A DNA stretch of 61,550 nt from CAJBLF01 sp964613015 (GCA_964613015.1 CAZTFP010000006.1:1-61550), one strand, 5' to 3'; counted from the first letter of the stretch, positions 33,731 through 45,908 are shown. Made by a program: numbers and translations. Notes: a model not told the origin generated them from the letters alone.

Positions 33731-35683
33731 ATGAATATAAAGAAAATCATCAGAATAGTACTTAGTCCGACTACGATCAAAATCGTTGGTCTGATTGGTA
33801 TTGTTTGATTTTTCTTTATTCTTCCTACCTATGCACAGACCACAACACCAGATTCTGCAGTACTCACATCTACTAAAGAGTTTTTACAAACAGTTCTTTC
33901 ACTGTGTTCACGATGATGGATTATTCTTGCTATCCTTGCAGGGAAACTCATGACGAATGATTTTGTCTACGGTGCATTTATGCATATGGATATCTACCTT
34001 TGGAAAATCCGAAATATTATGAAAAATTTTGCTAACTTTGCACTAGCAGGATTGGTACTTGTTTCTATTGTCCAAGGTCTGGTAGGGAAAGAAGCATTAA
34101 ATATCAAAAAAATAATTACCAATACTTTGATAGCAGCCATTCTTATCCAGGCAAGTCGGTTTCTGATGTGAGCAGTCATTGATATCTCTACTATAGCTAC
34201 AGCGGGCATTTGAGCATTTCCTACTGCTTTTCTCAAAAACGATATACAATTACAAACTAATATCACCAACAGTATCACTACCTTCAAAGCAAAAAGAGGT
34301 ATTATTAACCTCACCACACAAACTACATGATTGAATAATATGTTTACCAGTATTCCTGAAACTAATCAATCAACCACTGCAACTCGAGAAAGTATTTTGC
34401 CTAACCAAAACTCTATAAGTGGACCATTTATTTATCTTGGTATGGCCGTATTTAGTTTCCAAAACTATCTTACTATAGGACAAGGAAGTACAGCCCTCCC
34501 TAATTTGACACTCGGATTTGCCCTGAGATTTTTTATGTTGTTTTTGTTTACCGTAGCACTCTTATTAATGTTAATAGCAAACATTATGAGAATATGACTG
34601 CTCTGGATCTTTATCATATGATCACCATTTCTTATTTTGATCAAAGTATTTAATAAAAAAGTATGAGGAAGTGGCTGATTAGAAAAAATATTTAGCGTTG
34701 CCAATCTCATTAGTGCTGTTTTTAAACCGGTTATTTTTGTTGCTGGTATGTCATTGATGTTGATAATTATTGTAAGTATGCAAAATAGTATAACGTGATC
34801 ATGAGCTACCCGAGAAAATAATCTCAATGGCGTTTCCTTGGGGAAAAATGGACCCAATACATCGACACTCAATATCGACTGAATAACCAGTATATCAATC
34901 AATCAAAAAGATCTTTTGGGTGCTGATGTCATAGGGCCAAATGCTTTGGGACAGACGCAAAACTTTTTTAGTGAGCTCATTATGCTCTTGTTGACGCTGT
35001 TTCTTATGTGGCAATTTATCAAACTCTCACTCACGCTGGGAGGATGAACCATCGAAGAAACTATGAAAGGGTTTATCAAAACTACAGAAGGTATGGCAAA
35101 ATCTATGCCAATTCTCCCATGATGAATATCAGCGACCGGTGCCTCTAAAATTATGAGTAAGAATACAGATAAAATGTTGTGAGGATTTGGTGTAAATAAA
35201 TCAGGAGAATTTGGTGAAATGGGCGAATGAGGACAATTTACAAAAAATGAAGAGAAGTTCGGTGCATTTATGGCTGATAAAATGGGATTACAACGTTGAT
35301 GGACAGATAGCGACTACAAACGTCTGGATAAATTGGCAACTGATTCTAGTAACTATACCAGTTTTTTTAGCACATCTATAGATTTAGCGAAGCAAAAAGA
35401 ATGATGATTGTCTATCAATGATACCAGATGGATGAAAGATGTTGCCTTGTTGTTACATACTCCTAATAGGTATGCTGCAATTAATCACACACTTGATTCT
35501 ATACATAAATTTGCAGGTGTATTATCATGAACAAGTGACGAAGAGGTAAAAAAATATTTTGAAATAACACAAAACGCTCAAGCACTTTATTATCTTATGT
35601 GATGATTTGCTGCAACCAAAAAGGCTCCACCTAATTCATATGATAATCTTAAAAATATGTCATTTTATCCTAATAAGCAATAA
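33731..35683 (+). CDS. Polytopic VirB6/TrbL-like membrane protein, 650 aa (paralogue 2)
   Basis: Begins 21 bases after paralogue 1. Shared strings place them as tandem duplicates: IRNIMKNFANFALAGLVLVS and AAILIQASRFLMGAVIDIST against the equivalent parts of the first gene, in the same order. The loop is shorter, and the helices FALRFFMLFLFTVALLLMLI, LLWIFIIGSPFLILIK and FKPVIFVAGMSLMLIIIVSM follow. An amphipathic, Gly-rich soluble C-terminus (about 470-650) ends in NNNPNKQ-like sequence. Dense UGA use (over twenty Gly). Likely the core of a secretion or channel complex together with the neighbour and the following murein hydrolase. Confidence 0.75.
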
Positions 35684-35817
35684 ACTTCCTCTAATAAATT
35701 TCTACTCTCTCATACATAAATAGTATTTTCTCCTTGCAACACTTTTGGAGAATGTTATATTGAAAAATGGACTTCCGCTTTGACGGACATCTGCCTTTTT
35801 TATATGTACACATCATT

Positions 35818-36651
35818 ATGAAAAAATATATAGCATTCATACTCAGTGGGCTTTTCTTGTGAAGCGTTTTTGCCTATACCCCAACAAGCCAAGATATTGC
35901 ACAAATTACCTCGCTTAAAACACAATTTGATACGATTACTACAGGTAACGTGAAAAATAAATGGAATTTTTATGCTCAGCTCAAAACGCTACAAGAGCAA
36001 TTTACGGGAAATGAAAAACTAAACTACTATCTCAACGAACTAGGACTCTATCTTGTCACCCAAGTAAATACAGAAAAAGTAAAAGCGAAAACCACTTCCA
36101 AGGCAACTAAGCAAGATTTTGTGAATCAATATATCAGTTGATTGAGTCAGGATATTACTACAGCAGATACTTGTACTGGTTGGTATAATACTATAGATAC
36201 TATCAGCTTCGCAAACAATTTTCCTACAGCATTGACGATAGCGACGCGATATAGAGAACTCAATTGTGGTTATTATATGCCGAGCAATGGTGATTGACCA
36301 TTTCAGATTGTAAGTAAAGACTATGGAACTGGGCAAATTACTGAGGCTACATTTATCAGAACCATCCAAGATTTTATCGATTTTTCCAAAGCAAAACATC
36401 TCCAATATAAAACCAAACTCTGAATTACCCTCACGTATACCTGATTTACCTGGACAGGACTTGTAAATCACGCAGCATTGTATAATGGTTGAAACATTAC
36501 CTGAAACGATACAAGCTGATATATAGCGATACCAAATAATCCGCATTACGTCTACGATGGATATGGACAAGACTATAGTTGAGCAGTCAGATATGGTTTG
36601 CTTCCTAAATTTTTGAAAGTATTGGATTGGGAATTAAAGAATAGTTATTAA
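35818..36651 (+). CDS. Exported lysozyme-like transglycosylase
   Basis: 277 aa with a signal peptide (MKKYIAFILSGLFLGSVFA). The catalytic region reads IATRYRELNCGYYMPSNGDG then PFQIVSKDYG, the E-x-x-C/S...GPFQI arrangement of soluble lytic transglycosylases, with Glu147 as the acid. A second half (GFTWTGLVNHAALYNGGNIT...HYVYDGYG) contains the usual 'Y-N-G-G' and Tyr-rich wall. It would open glycan strands of murein. T4SS clusters often carry such an enzyme (VirB1-like) to make room for the channel, which matches its place after the two VirB6-like genes. Confidence 0.75.
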
Positions 36652-36670
36652 TTTTATATTATTTGTCTGT

Positions 36671-37333
36671 ATGAAAGATATACAACTCACCCACCTATTT
36701 CCTGCGTTTGATACCTTGCAGCATATTCATGGAGATACAACTCTGCTTTCTGTCTATGGTGCAGGATACATCAAAAACCCAAAAGCATTTCTTCTCTTTA
36801 TGAATCCTACGGGAAGAAATATCTCGTGTACAAAAGGATGGAAGTGACTTCGTGCTCCACGACTTGGAACAAAAAACATATGGAAACTATTAACTGCAAT
36901 CTGAATTATTTCCCAAAAAACCTATGAACAAATTCAAAAACTAAAACCGACTGAACGAACAAAACAGTTTTCCCTTGATGTATATACAGAGATAGCAGAT
37001 AATGGCTTCTATATAAGTAACCTTGCAAAGTGCACACAAGTCGATGCAAGACCACTCAAAGATAGTGTTTTCAAAGAATATCTAGATCTGATCTATGAAG
37101 AAATTGACCACATCAAACCACAGCGTATTATTACCTTTGGGAACCAAGTAAGTTCTATAGTATTACAGAAAAAAATTACCGTTTCTGTATATGTACAAAA
37201 TGAACATGAGACATTAAAGATAAAAAAAAATACATATAATGTTTATCCAACCTTTTATCCCGTTGGTCAGGGTATGAGAAATTTACCCAAAGCAATAGCA
37301 AGAATACAAGATATTTTATATTCTACTCATTAA
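36671..37333 (+). CDS. Uracil-DNA glycosylase superfamily protein
   Basis: 220 aa. LLFMNPTGRNIS corresponds to the 'GxNPG' motif of the UDG fold. APRLGTKNIWKLL, YISNLAKCTQVDARPL and ITFGNQVSSIVL follow family 4/5 order, and the last motif VYPTFYPVGQGMRN corresponds to the 'HPS' loop, with Pro-Val in place of His-Pro. The altered catalytic loops mean the substrate may not be uracil. No Fe-S cysteine set as in family 4 is visible. Confidence 0.7.
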
Positions 37334-37334
37334 C

Positions 37335-37667
37335 ATGGAGATGAAATCACTGTTGGATTTTATTGATCGAACATTGTCTGAACAAGGAAAATGAACATTT
37401 CATCGTGATCATGACATGACCAAAAGAATTTTTGCCGGAACATTAAAACTCACCGAAGAAGTAGGTGAATTAAACGCTGAAATTTTATGACATACGTGAT
37501 TTATCAGACAAGAAAAATCGATGAGGTATTCACCAGAAACACTCAAAGATGAATTTGCCGACGTTATATTTGTTACTTTCCGTCTAGCAAAACTTATGGG
37601 CGTAGATATTGAATCTGCATTACAACAAAAAATGGATAAAATCAAAGAAAGAACAGAGAGCAAATAA
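37335..37667 (+). CDS. MazG-like nucleotide pyrophosphohydrolase
   Basis: 110 aa. All-alpha NTP pyrophosphatase core: LKLTEEVGELNAEIL carries the first metal-binding E-E-x-x-E, and LKDEFADVIFVTFRLAKLMGVD the second E/D-x-x-D. It would hydrolyse non-canonical NTPs to NMP and PPi. It starts 2 bases after the UDG-like stop and is presumably co-transcribed; together they would limit aberrant bases. Confidence 0.82.
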
Positions 37668-37697
37668 CAATCTTTATTTTTAATTTCTTATTAACAC

Positions 37698-38264
37698 ATG
37701 CAGTTTGTTATAATGACAGTTGGAAAGACACATTCAGGGAAGACTACGTTTGGTAAGGAACTTGCAGAGAAATTGAAAAAATATTGTTTATTGGATTTTG
37801 ATATGTTAGTAGAATTCTTTAAAATCACCTATCCTTGGTTATATAATATCGAAAATTTTAAATCATCGAAAGACGCATATAATGCACATTATCTAAGCCT
37901 AAAAGCAAGAACTTTATTATTTAAACAAGCATTAAAAACTGATTTACCCATCATATTTACGAATGCAAACACGCTTAAAAAATTAAGAAAAGAGTTCTGT
38001 GATTTAACACATAAAGAGAGGAAAAAAATTATTATGATTTATTTTAATCGACCAGAAAAGGTTTTATTGAAAAGAATTGAAAAAAGTAAGCGCTCCAAAA
38101 TTTGTTTGACTCGCTCTACAGATTTCCAGGATTTACTCCTAAACAGACAAAGCAAAATATTTGAAATTCCAAGTTCTAAAGAGGCTGATATATTCTTTGA
38201 AATCAATAATGACCAGTCCCGAAAAAAAGTACAAAAAGAAATCATCACATTGATTAATAAATAA
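37698..38264 (+). CDS. P-loop kinase-like NTPase
   Basis: 188 aa with Walker A GKTHSGKTT (residues 9-17) and a probable Walker B LLDFDMLVEF. The lid region RIEKSKRSK and the IYFNRP strand fit small-molecule kinases of the AAA_33 group. The phosphate acceptor cannot be inferred. None of its few glycines uses UGA. It lies 30 bases after the MazG-like gene. Confidence 0.7.
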   Translation: MQFVIMTVGKTHSGKTTFGKELAEKLKKYCLLDFDMLVEFFKITYPWLYNIENFKSSKDAYNAHYLSLKARTLLFKQALKTDLPIIFTNANTLKKLRKEFCDLTHKERKKIIMIYFNRPEKVLLKRIEKSKRSKICLTRSTDFQDLLLNRQSKIFEIPSSKEADIFFEINNDQSRKKVQKEIITLINK

Positions 38265-38304
38265 ATACTTATAAATTTTACATTATAAATTCAATATTTA
38301 AAAC

Positions 38305-41300
38305 ATGGCAAAGAAATCAGTAGAAAAACATATGATCCAGAACCTGGGAAATATGGAAAACAAAATTACTTTCCAAGGGATCAAAACCCATAATCTCAGA
38401 AATATCGATATCGAGATACCTAAAAATAAGTTGATTACGATTACCTGAGTCTCTGGTTCTGGTAAGTCTTCTCTTGCCTTCGATACTATTTACAAAGAAG
38501 GACAATATAGGTATATTGAATCTCTTTCAAGTTATTTGAGACAGTTTTTCAACTTATGAGAAAGACCAGAGATTGACCACTGTAGCGGACTCTCCCCTGC
38601 TATAGCTATTGAACAAAACAAGAAAGCAGGAAATTCGAGAAGTTCAGTCGGAACACTTACGGAAATTGATGATTACTTGAGATTGCTCTATGCGAAACTA
38701 GGTGATAGTTATTGTTATAATTGTGGAAAAGAAATCAAACCACAAACGATTGAACAAATCATGAAAGAAATCCAAACAGAATATATGCGTCAGAAAATAT
38801 ATCTTTTGCAAGAATCTGGACGCTTTGAGAAGAAAGAAGACCTCACTGACTTTGTCAAAAAAAATAGAAATAAAGTAGAAAAGTGAAAATGATTTACTCG
38901 TTATTTACTTGTTGCGGACACGGCTATAAAAAATGAAGCATGAACGAAAATAAAAAAGAAAGAAACATTGGAACCCATTGAATATTTTTATCTCGAAACA
39001 CCCAATGTACCTGCCGAGTATTTTCCTATCACTACCTATGGTATCTATGATCGTGTCACGGTAGAAACAGAAAAGATATGAAGATTAAAAGAAGATATCA
39101 TCAAAATATTGTGAGAATTTAAAAAGTTTGGTATCTATATCACAGATACATGAAGCAAGAAATCTAAGGTAAGCAGCGAGATCCAACGATTTACTGATAA
39201 AATGTATTGTCCTGATTGTAATATAAATTATCCTGAATTTACTCCACAACATTTTTCTCCCAATAGACAAGAATGAGCGTGTAGTACGTGTCATGGTATC
39301 GGTGAAATATTGCAGATAGATTTTGATAAAATGCTTGATCCCGTGAGTCCTTATATGAAAGCCATTCTCCCATGGAGAGATTCTAATCTCGGACAATCTT
39401 TACTTTTGAAGTTGGCACAAAAATATAGTATCGATCCTGATAAACTCCGGAAAGATTTACCTGAATGGTTTCAACACGTGGTACTCTTTGGAGATGAGGA
39501 ATTGCTTAGAGTGAGTTATGGCGGTAAATTTATAAGTATGACGTATAAAGGAATTGAAGAGATTATCAAGGACCAATATGCAAAAGGTCTTTTGACCGTA
39601 GATTTCCAAGCGATGCTTGATATGAAGTCTTGCAATGAATGTAATGGAACAAAACTCAAAAAAGAAAGTCTGAATGTATTTCTTAGCTTTAAGCGTAAAG
39701 CCCAAAGTCCAAAGACTAAAGAAGAAAAAGACTTAGAGTGAAGTTTAAAACTTTGAACTAAATACAATATTGCGGATTTACAAAGGATGCCACTCAACGA
39801 TTTGATTAGTTTTGTGGATTTATATAAAGAACATGCAAGCAAGGATCAAACCCTAATTCAAAGAATTATCAATCCACTCAATGATAGAGCAAAAACCATT
39901 CAAGATTTATGACTTGGCTACTTGAGTCTCCATAGAGGAATAGATACGCTTTCTTGATGAGAAATTCAAAGATTGAGACTGGCTAAACAACTTGGAAATA
40001 AACTTACCTGAATTGTTTATGTCCTTGATGAACCTACGATTTGACTCGATGACAAAGAAATTCATAGAGCAATTAAAGCTATCAAGAACCTAAGAGAAAT
40101 GGGCAATACCATAATCGTGGTGGAACATAATGAAGAATTTATCAAAGCATCTGACCGAGTTGTAGAGATCTGACCTGGTGCCTGAGATTTTTGAGGGAAT
40201 TTGATGTTTAATGGTCCTTATGATGATTTTCTCAAGTCTGATACTTTGACTGCACAATATATTCTTGGTAAGAAAAAGGTATCTATCGATTTTGAACATA
40301 CCCCAAGCAATCATCTCGTGAAGATAAAGAAAGCATCGAAATTCAATCTCCAAGGTATTGATGTCCAGATTAGATTATGAACGTTTACTATCATTACCTG
40401 ACCTTCGTGAGCAGGGAAAACAACCCTTATGTATACAACATTATTTAAATTTCTCAATGATAAACAAAAATTTATCCAGAGTTTTATCAGATTGGAGCTT
40501 TTGAAACAATGATGGAATCGACAAGATATTCTTGCTGCACCTGTCATGAATAAAGAGAAATATGAACATTATGAAAATTTAGCATTACAAGAATTTCACA
40601 AAGATTTGGCTGTAGAGACTATCATCGGTCATGAAGAAATCAAAAACACTATCTATGTAGATCAAACAAGTATTGGAAAAACTCCAAGATCGTGTCCTGC
40701 CACGTTTATCGGTACCTTTGATCATATAAGACAACTGTATGCATGAACTACAGATAGTAAATACCTTGGATTTAATGCGAGTTATTTTAGTTTTAATTCG
40801 AATAAATGAGCGTGTCCTGCCTGTGATGGCTATGGATATAAAAAAGTAGAATTACAATTTCTCCCTGATACTTATATCCCTTGTGAGCTTTGTCAAAGTA
40901 AAAGATATAAGACAGAAATTTTGGCAATCAAACGAAGAGGGAAAAATATCTCTGAAGTACTTGGTATGTATATTAGTGATGCTTTAGAATTTTTTTCTGA
41001 AATCGATCACGTCCGTGAAGATCTCCAACTTATGGTAGATATTGGATTGTGATATCTAAGAATGGGACAACCTGCTCATATGCTTTCTGGTGGAGAAAGT
41101 CAAAGGTTGAAACTTGTGAAACATTTATTGAAATCATATAAAGGACATACGATGTATTTCCTCGATGAACCGACCGTTGGATTACATTCTGAGGATATTG
41201 TAAAACTTCTGAAAGTAATCAAAGAATTTTTGAATAAAGGCGATACTATCCTCATGATCGAGCATGACAAGAATATTCTGAAATTTGCTGATGATGTCAT

Positions 41301-41337
41301 CACTTTGGATAATGGTAAAGTCGTGAAGCATACGTAA
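38305..41337 (+). CDS. uvrA: UvrABC excinuclease subunit A
   Basis: 1010 aa, damage-recognition ATPase of nucleotide excision repair. The N-terminal ABC half has GVSGSGKSSLAFDT and the zinc pair YCYNCGKE; a second zinc site is CSTCHG / CNECNGTK. LSGGEIQRLRLA and YVLDEPTIGLD form signature and Walker B of half one. Half two has ITGPSGAGKTTL, zinc GACPACDGYGY...CELCQ, MLSGGESQRLKL and FLDEPTVGLH. Many Walker and signature glycines are UGA codons. The protein is longer than, but aligned with, the family; ATG at 38305 precedes a short Lys-rich extension. Confidence 0.96.
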
Positions 41338-41360
41338 ATAAATACTTATTTTATTAATGT

Positions 41361-41392
41361 GAAAAAATGGTGAAACAGCACCATTTTTTCAT
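41361..41392 (+). terminator. Strong terminator after uvrA
   Basis: A perfect 12-pair stem, GAAAAAATGGTG (41361-41372) with CACCATTTTTTC (41379-41390), and a six-base loop. The T-run is within the stem, so it could act on both strands. Confidence 0.75.
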
Positions 41393-41490
41393 AAAAACGC
41401 AAGGGAATATACCCTTTCTACGATTAAAATTTGCAAATACACGAAAAAGTGATTACAATTGAGTAATCAATTTATTTCGTATTTAGCAGT

Positions 41491-42600
41491 ATGACCACAA
41501 TCAATTCTACCGATATCATCAATTATAAAAAACATGGATTCGATGGAGCTAAATATATCAGACTCCAAAAAGAAAAAATTCTCGATAGAATTGCTAATTT
41601 TTCTGGTGGAAGATTATATTTGGAAATCGGTGGAAAATTTATGAATGATACGCATGCTGCAAGAGTTTTACCGTGATTTGATCAGGAATCGAAGAAGAAA
41701 ATATTCGAATCACTCAAGGGTCAGGCAGATATATTATTTTGTGTAAATGCTGTTGATATCTTAGCTAATAGACAACTCAGCAATCAAAACATTGATTATA
41801 AAGACTATGTCTATCAGCTCATTAGAAATATAGAAAAAAATATTTGAATAAAACCACATATCGTAATCAACAATATCGATGTCGGCAATATGTTTGATGT
41901 GATTCTTGAATTTGAAAAAGACTTTCAAAGAAAACAATACAGAGTACGAGAAAGATATAAGATAACCTGATATCCTCACAACACGAACACTATTCTTAGC
42001 GAAGACGGATTTGGTAACGACGATCACATTCCATTGACCAAAAATTTAATCTTGGTCACAGGAGCTGCTTCAAGTAGCGGTAAAATGTCGACATGCCTAT
42101 GACAAATTTATCTCGATCATCAAATAGATGTAAAGTCTTGATATGCAAAATATGAGACATTTCCTATTTGGAATATAGCACTTGAACATCCTGTAAATCT
42201 AGCGTATGAAGCAGCAACAGCAGATATTGGCGATTATAACATGATGGATACCTACCATAAAAAAGCATACGGACAAGATGCTGTGAATTATAATAGAGAC
42301 GTGGAAGCATTTGAAATCGTTATGTCTATAGCGAAAAAAATCGTAAATCATAAAAACTACATGATAAAATACCAGTCTCCTACTGATATGGGAATCAATT
42401 GTGCAGGTATGGCTATCAGCAACGATGAAATCGTGAGTATTGCATCAATCAATGAAATTGATAGAAGAAAGCTATGGTATAAAGAAATGGTTGATAGAAA
42501 AGAAGGCAAGCAAGAACGAATAACAAAATGTGATGAATTATATACAAAAGCAAAAAAATATTGTGAAGAGAAAAAGTATGATCTAGGAATGAAACTCTAA
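41491..42600 (+). CDS. DUF1846 family protein
   Basis: 369 aa. Clear family strings: HGFDGAKYIRLQKEKILDRI, GGRLYLEIGGKFMNDTHAAR, DILFCVNAVDILANR, ASSSGKMSTCLGQIY, YAKYETFPIWNIALEHPVNL and AYEAATADIGDYNMMDTYH. The family is solved structurally but has no settled function. The usual C-terminal 130 residues are missing (typical length about 500), so the protein ends with domain one. A likely promoter lies in the 100 bases between the uvrA terminator and the start. Confidence 0.93.
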
Positions 42601-42738
42601 TATATTAAAAAATGGAAACGTGGAGAAATGGAAGAAATATATTTTCTATTTTTCTTTTTATAATTATTTTAAAAAACAACCCAGTAAAAATTACTGATTT
42701 GTTTCTATTTATCTTAAATATTTTTCAATGTTTCAATT

Positions 42739-43440
42739 TTATTTTATTGGTGCTTGAGAACTATGAAGCAATGGATTATAACAACGAAATATTAGACTAA
42801 TAATATCTGAAGTAGGTATTTTTTCTGCGCCGATTCCCATACCATTGAGTCCGTCAATGATAAGATTTACTCTTGTATCTAAGGAGTTCCTTCCTCTGAG
42901 AAATACTCTATATCTCTGAACAACTTTTTCTACGGTATCTTTGGCATTGAGTACATCAAGTAATTTTCCCCATCGTGTTCTTTGTATTTGTCCCTTATCT
43001 TGTTCGCCTTCATAATACGGCACAACGACGTAAAACTCTTTATTATAAATCAATCCCTGTTGCATATCAATGTTTTGGAGGAATCTGTAATATGCTTCTC
43101 CCTGTGATTTGAGGACAGGATTTTCTATATCCTGAATATTGGTATCGATATACGTCAAATAATTGGAAAGATCCAAAAACGTATTACGAATGAGTATCTG
43201 GATAGGATATTCCAATCAGTTTAAAAATTTTTTATATTGTTCCAAAACTATCTGTTGTTCGTCACCATTTTTGAGATCAAGATTTATTCCATTGATCCTG
43301 AGGATAGCTCTGAGTCCACCATCTTTCATAATAATCGTATCATTTCTGATTTCTGAAATAGGTAACATGGTCTCTGTATTGAAGAGATTTTCGTGTTTTA
43401 GTTTTTGAATTTTGGTTTTGTCTCACAAATTTAGGAACAT
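42739..43440 (-). CDS. TraC/VirB4 N-terminal-domain-like protein
   Basis: 233 aa. MLPISEIRNDTIIMKDGGLR and AILRINGINLDLKNGDEQQ, followed by FLNGLEYPIQILIRNTFLDL, are the pattern of the N-terminal domain that precedes VirB4-type ATPases (often a free-standing TraC-like protein in CPR genomes). YYRFLQNID and the YYVVVPYYEGEQ-like strand continue it. No Walker motifs, so it cannot be the ATPase itself. Last gene of a three-gene minus-strand run with two VirB2-like membrane proteins. The stop overlaps the end region of a spurious plus-strand frame. Confidence 0.65.
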
Positions 43441-43463
43441 ATCATATTATATATAAATAAAAG

Positions 43464-43994
43464 TTATGTCACTGTTGTATATATCTGGAAGAAGAAGCTT
43501 GCGATAAACCATGATAATCACATGATTGCAAGTGCTATCCCCACCCCGACAAGAATCTTTTTTGCTTTACCGACCCCATCTTCACCTTTGGAAAAGAATA
43601 TCAGATAAAATGCAAAGATAATCATCACCAATGAAAGGAAGCTTACGAGTCCAAGAAGAATGTTGAGTATCCGTTTTATGTAATCTGTAGCTTTTGATGT
43701 AGAATTTGGATTGTCATATGCAGTTCCGCTCAATCTAAAAAAGTTTGTCAGTCTTTTGAGTATGCTTGTCGTGGGATTTACTGCATCTTGTTTTACTACA
43801 TTTGATAGATTGGTCGTTTCATTGGTACCTTGAAGTTGTGTAGTAGAGTTTATATCATAAGGAAATTGTGTATTTGAAAATTGTTGTCCGGTAGATATTG
43901 CGGGTATAATTATTCATATGGCTAAAATCCCTCCTAAAATATAGAAGATATTTTTAATGATTTTGTGTGCTGCCGTGGTCATATACTGTTTCAT
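43464..43994 (-). CDS. VirB2-like membrane protein
   Basis: 176 aa. One helix near residues 10-35 (IFYILGGILAIGIIIPAIST), a polar Asn/Thr/Gln-rich middle (about 36-110), then two helices close together (ILNILLGLVSFLSLVMIIFAFYLIFF and KKILVGVGIALAIMGLSWFI) separated by the short GEDGVGKA loop. A signal helix plus two helices with a tiny polar loop is the design of VirB2/TrbC pilin-type subunits. The start is ATG 43994 and the stop TAA 43464, reached only through UGA=Gly at 43518. Confidence 0.65.
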
Positions 43995-44036
43995 GGCATA
44001 ATTCTATCAAATAAAGTATATTTTATATCGAGTATA

Positions 44037-44531
44037 TTATGGTCAGATTATTAAAGCAATTACCCGGAATATTGCGCTTACTATGAGTCGACTTGCACCG
44101 ATTCCGGCGATAGCGATAGCAGCATATTTTACTCCTCAAAGCCCTTTTTTGTATTGGGTATCATCACCTGCTGCGGTGACAATCAAAAATCCATGATAGA
44201 GGAGATATACCAGTGCTACAAATGCAAGCATTCATAAAGCATAATTGATCAGATTTTTGATGATAGTCATCACTTTACTTTGCGCATTCTGATGGCTAGA
44301 AATTTGATTTCCCACTCATACGACTCCTGATAATGTCCCTGTTCAGGATACTGGATTTATTATATTATATGCTCAATTTCTCAATGGATCACTTATATTT
44401 TCTGTATTAAGCACTTGTTGATTATTTTCATTGAGAATATAATTTTGTGAATCAGGAACAATCATCTGTGCATATCAAACGACTAACAGACTCGTATATA
44501 TCATAATTCCTCCCAAAATAATTTTTTTCAT
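44037..44531 (-). CDS. VirB2/TrbC-like pilin-type membrane protein
   Basis: 164 aa. Signal peptide MKKIILGGIMIYTSLLVVGYA, a polar middle, then ISSHQNAQSKVMTIIKNLIN with two helices (YALGMLAFVALVYLLYHGFL and YAAIAIAGIGASRLIVSAIF) separated by the loop VTAAGDDTQYKKGLG. The layout is the same as in the next gene, and the GDD-x-x-YKKG loop is common in CPR pilin-type VirB2 proteins. I start at 44531 because it gives a clean signal peptide; an upstream in-frame ATG at 44720 adds 63 unlikely residues. Confidence 0.7.
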
Positions 44532-44744
44532 ATATACCCTGATATAAATTAAATAATACTCAATATATACTCGTCGATTTTTAAACGTTTTAGTGATGAA
44601 TTCCAAGGTCTGAGTTCTATAGTCTATTTTAATTGTTTTTATACATTTTGCAAATTTTGACCTTGAAAAATACATACTATTGGATATATATTGTCGTATA
44701 TGGGTAAAATAAGTTGACATTTTTACTTAATAGTACAAAGATCG

Positions 44745-45887
44745 ATGAAAAAAAACCTTTTTCTTTTGTTTAGCATCTATTTTTTTGTCTTACAACCATT
44801 GGTTATAGGTTTACTGCGATGACAGGCAAACTTTTTTCGATTGGCAGCAATCAATCTTTTGGCAATTATTTTGATTGGAATCTTATATAATACCGTAGAA
44901 GGTGAAAAAGAAGAAACTCATGAACATGAAAAAAAACCAGAAGTAGTTAAAGAAGCAAAAGTGTCTTTTCAGGAGCATTTTCGTGCAGTAGTGAAGGAAC
45001 GTAAAAAGAAATCAGAATTAGTATTCCCTTTTCTTATCGGTTTGATTGTAGCTATTATCGGTTTCTTTATATTTCCCTACAATAGTATTGCTATAGAGGT
45101 AGTATTTCTTTGTTCGATAATTATTGGGTTTGTTGTATTCCTTTTGTTGACACTTATGGTCAAACACCGTGTAACTAAGAGGTTCTGGGCATTGATAGGA
45201 ACAAAGATATTTTTTATTCTTTTGCTTTGTGGTATTGCAGCGACGGCATATGATTATTATCAAATACATAAAGATTTTAATGCAAGCATCGGTGATTATC
45301 TTGCACAAAACTTTCTTGGACAATCAAGAATCCCCACTGATGGCTATGTATTTACCGGTGAAGGAACGGTAGTAGGAAGTGGGCTAGGAAATACGGGTAT
45401 CAGCCAAGATAATTCTTCTGACGTATTTAGTGGTACCTCTTGAAATCCCTCTATTCAGGAGGAAACGGGAATCGTAGTAGGAACATCAAATGATTCAACC
45501 ACTCCGACTACAACACTTGGTACAGGAACAATAAATCATACGAATATAGGCAATCAAAAACTTATGGATGCAGTCATCTATCTTTTGAAAAAAAACACTA
45601 TTCCTCTGATTACCAAACAAGACATATATTTCACCTATGTCACCTTCAATAACCCTTACTACAACGAATGGAGGACAGCCTACGCAAGTAAATTGATTGG
45701 CAAATCCACAAATCCTAGCAAATATATCATCTGTGATAGTTATATCGTCATGAAGTGATTATTGGAAAAATGGACTGTATCGTATACCTCAACTACTGTT
45801 TTGAATAATTTCTGGGCTGAAGCGATCAGAAGATGAGAACTCAATGGATGTGTAAAAGGAAAGATAGTAACTGATAAAACTTTGTAA
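44745..45887 (+). CDS. Multi-helix membrane protein with C-terminal extracellular domain
   Basis: 380 aa. Helices at about 5-25 and 33-50, a charged loop (VEGEKEETHEHEKKPEVVKE), then three more (VFPFLIGLIVAIIGFFIFPY; AIEVVFLCSIIIGFVVFLLL; IGTKIFFILLLCGIAATAYD). Residues 195-275 are a Gly/Thr/Ser-rich linker, and the last 100 form a compact domain (MDAVIYLLKKNTIPLITKQD...PSKYIICDSYIVMKGLL). I do not recognise the family. It is divergent from the VirB2-like run and has a strong terminator. Confidence 0.75.
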
Positions 45888-45908
45888 TATTAATATTCAA
45901 CTATATAG

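Noticed and set aside
42612..42800. Plus-strand frame of 62 codons after the DUF1846 gene
   Set aside because: Its start lies in an inverted copy of the TTTCAACG repeat family and it overlaps the 3' end of the TraC-like gene; composition is that of AT-rich noise.
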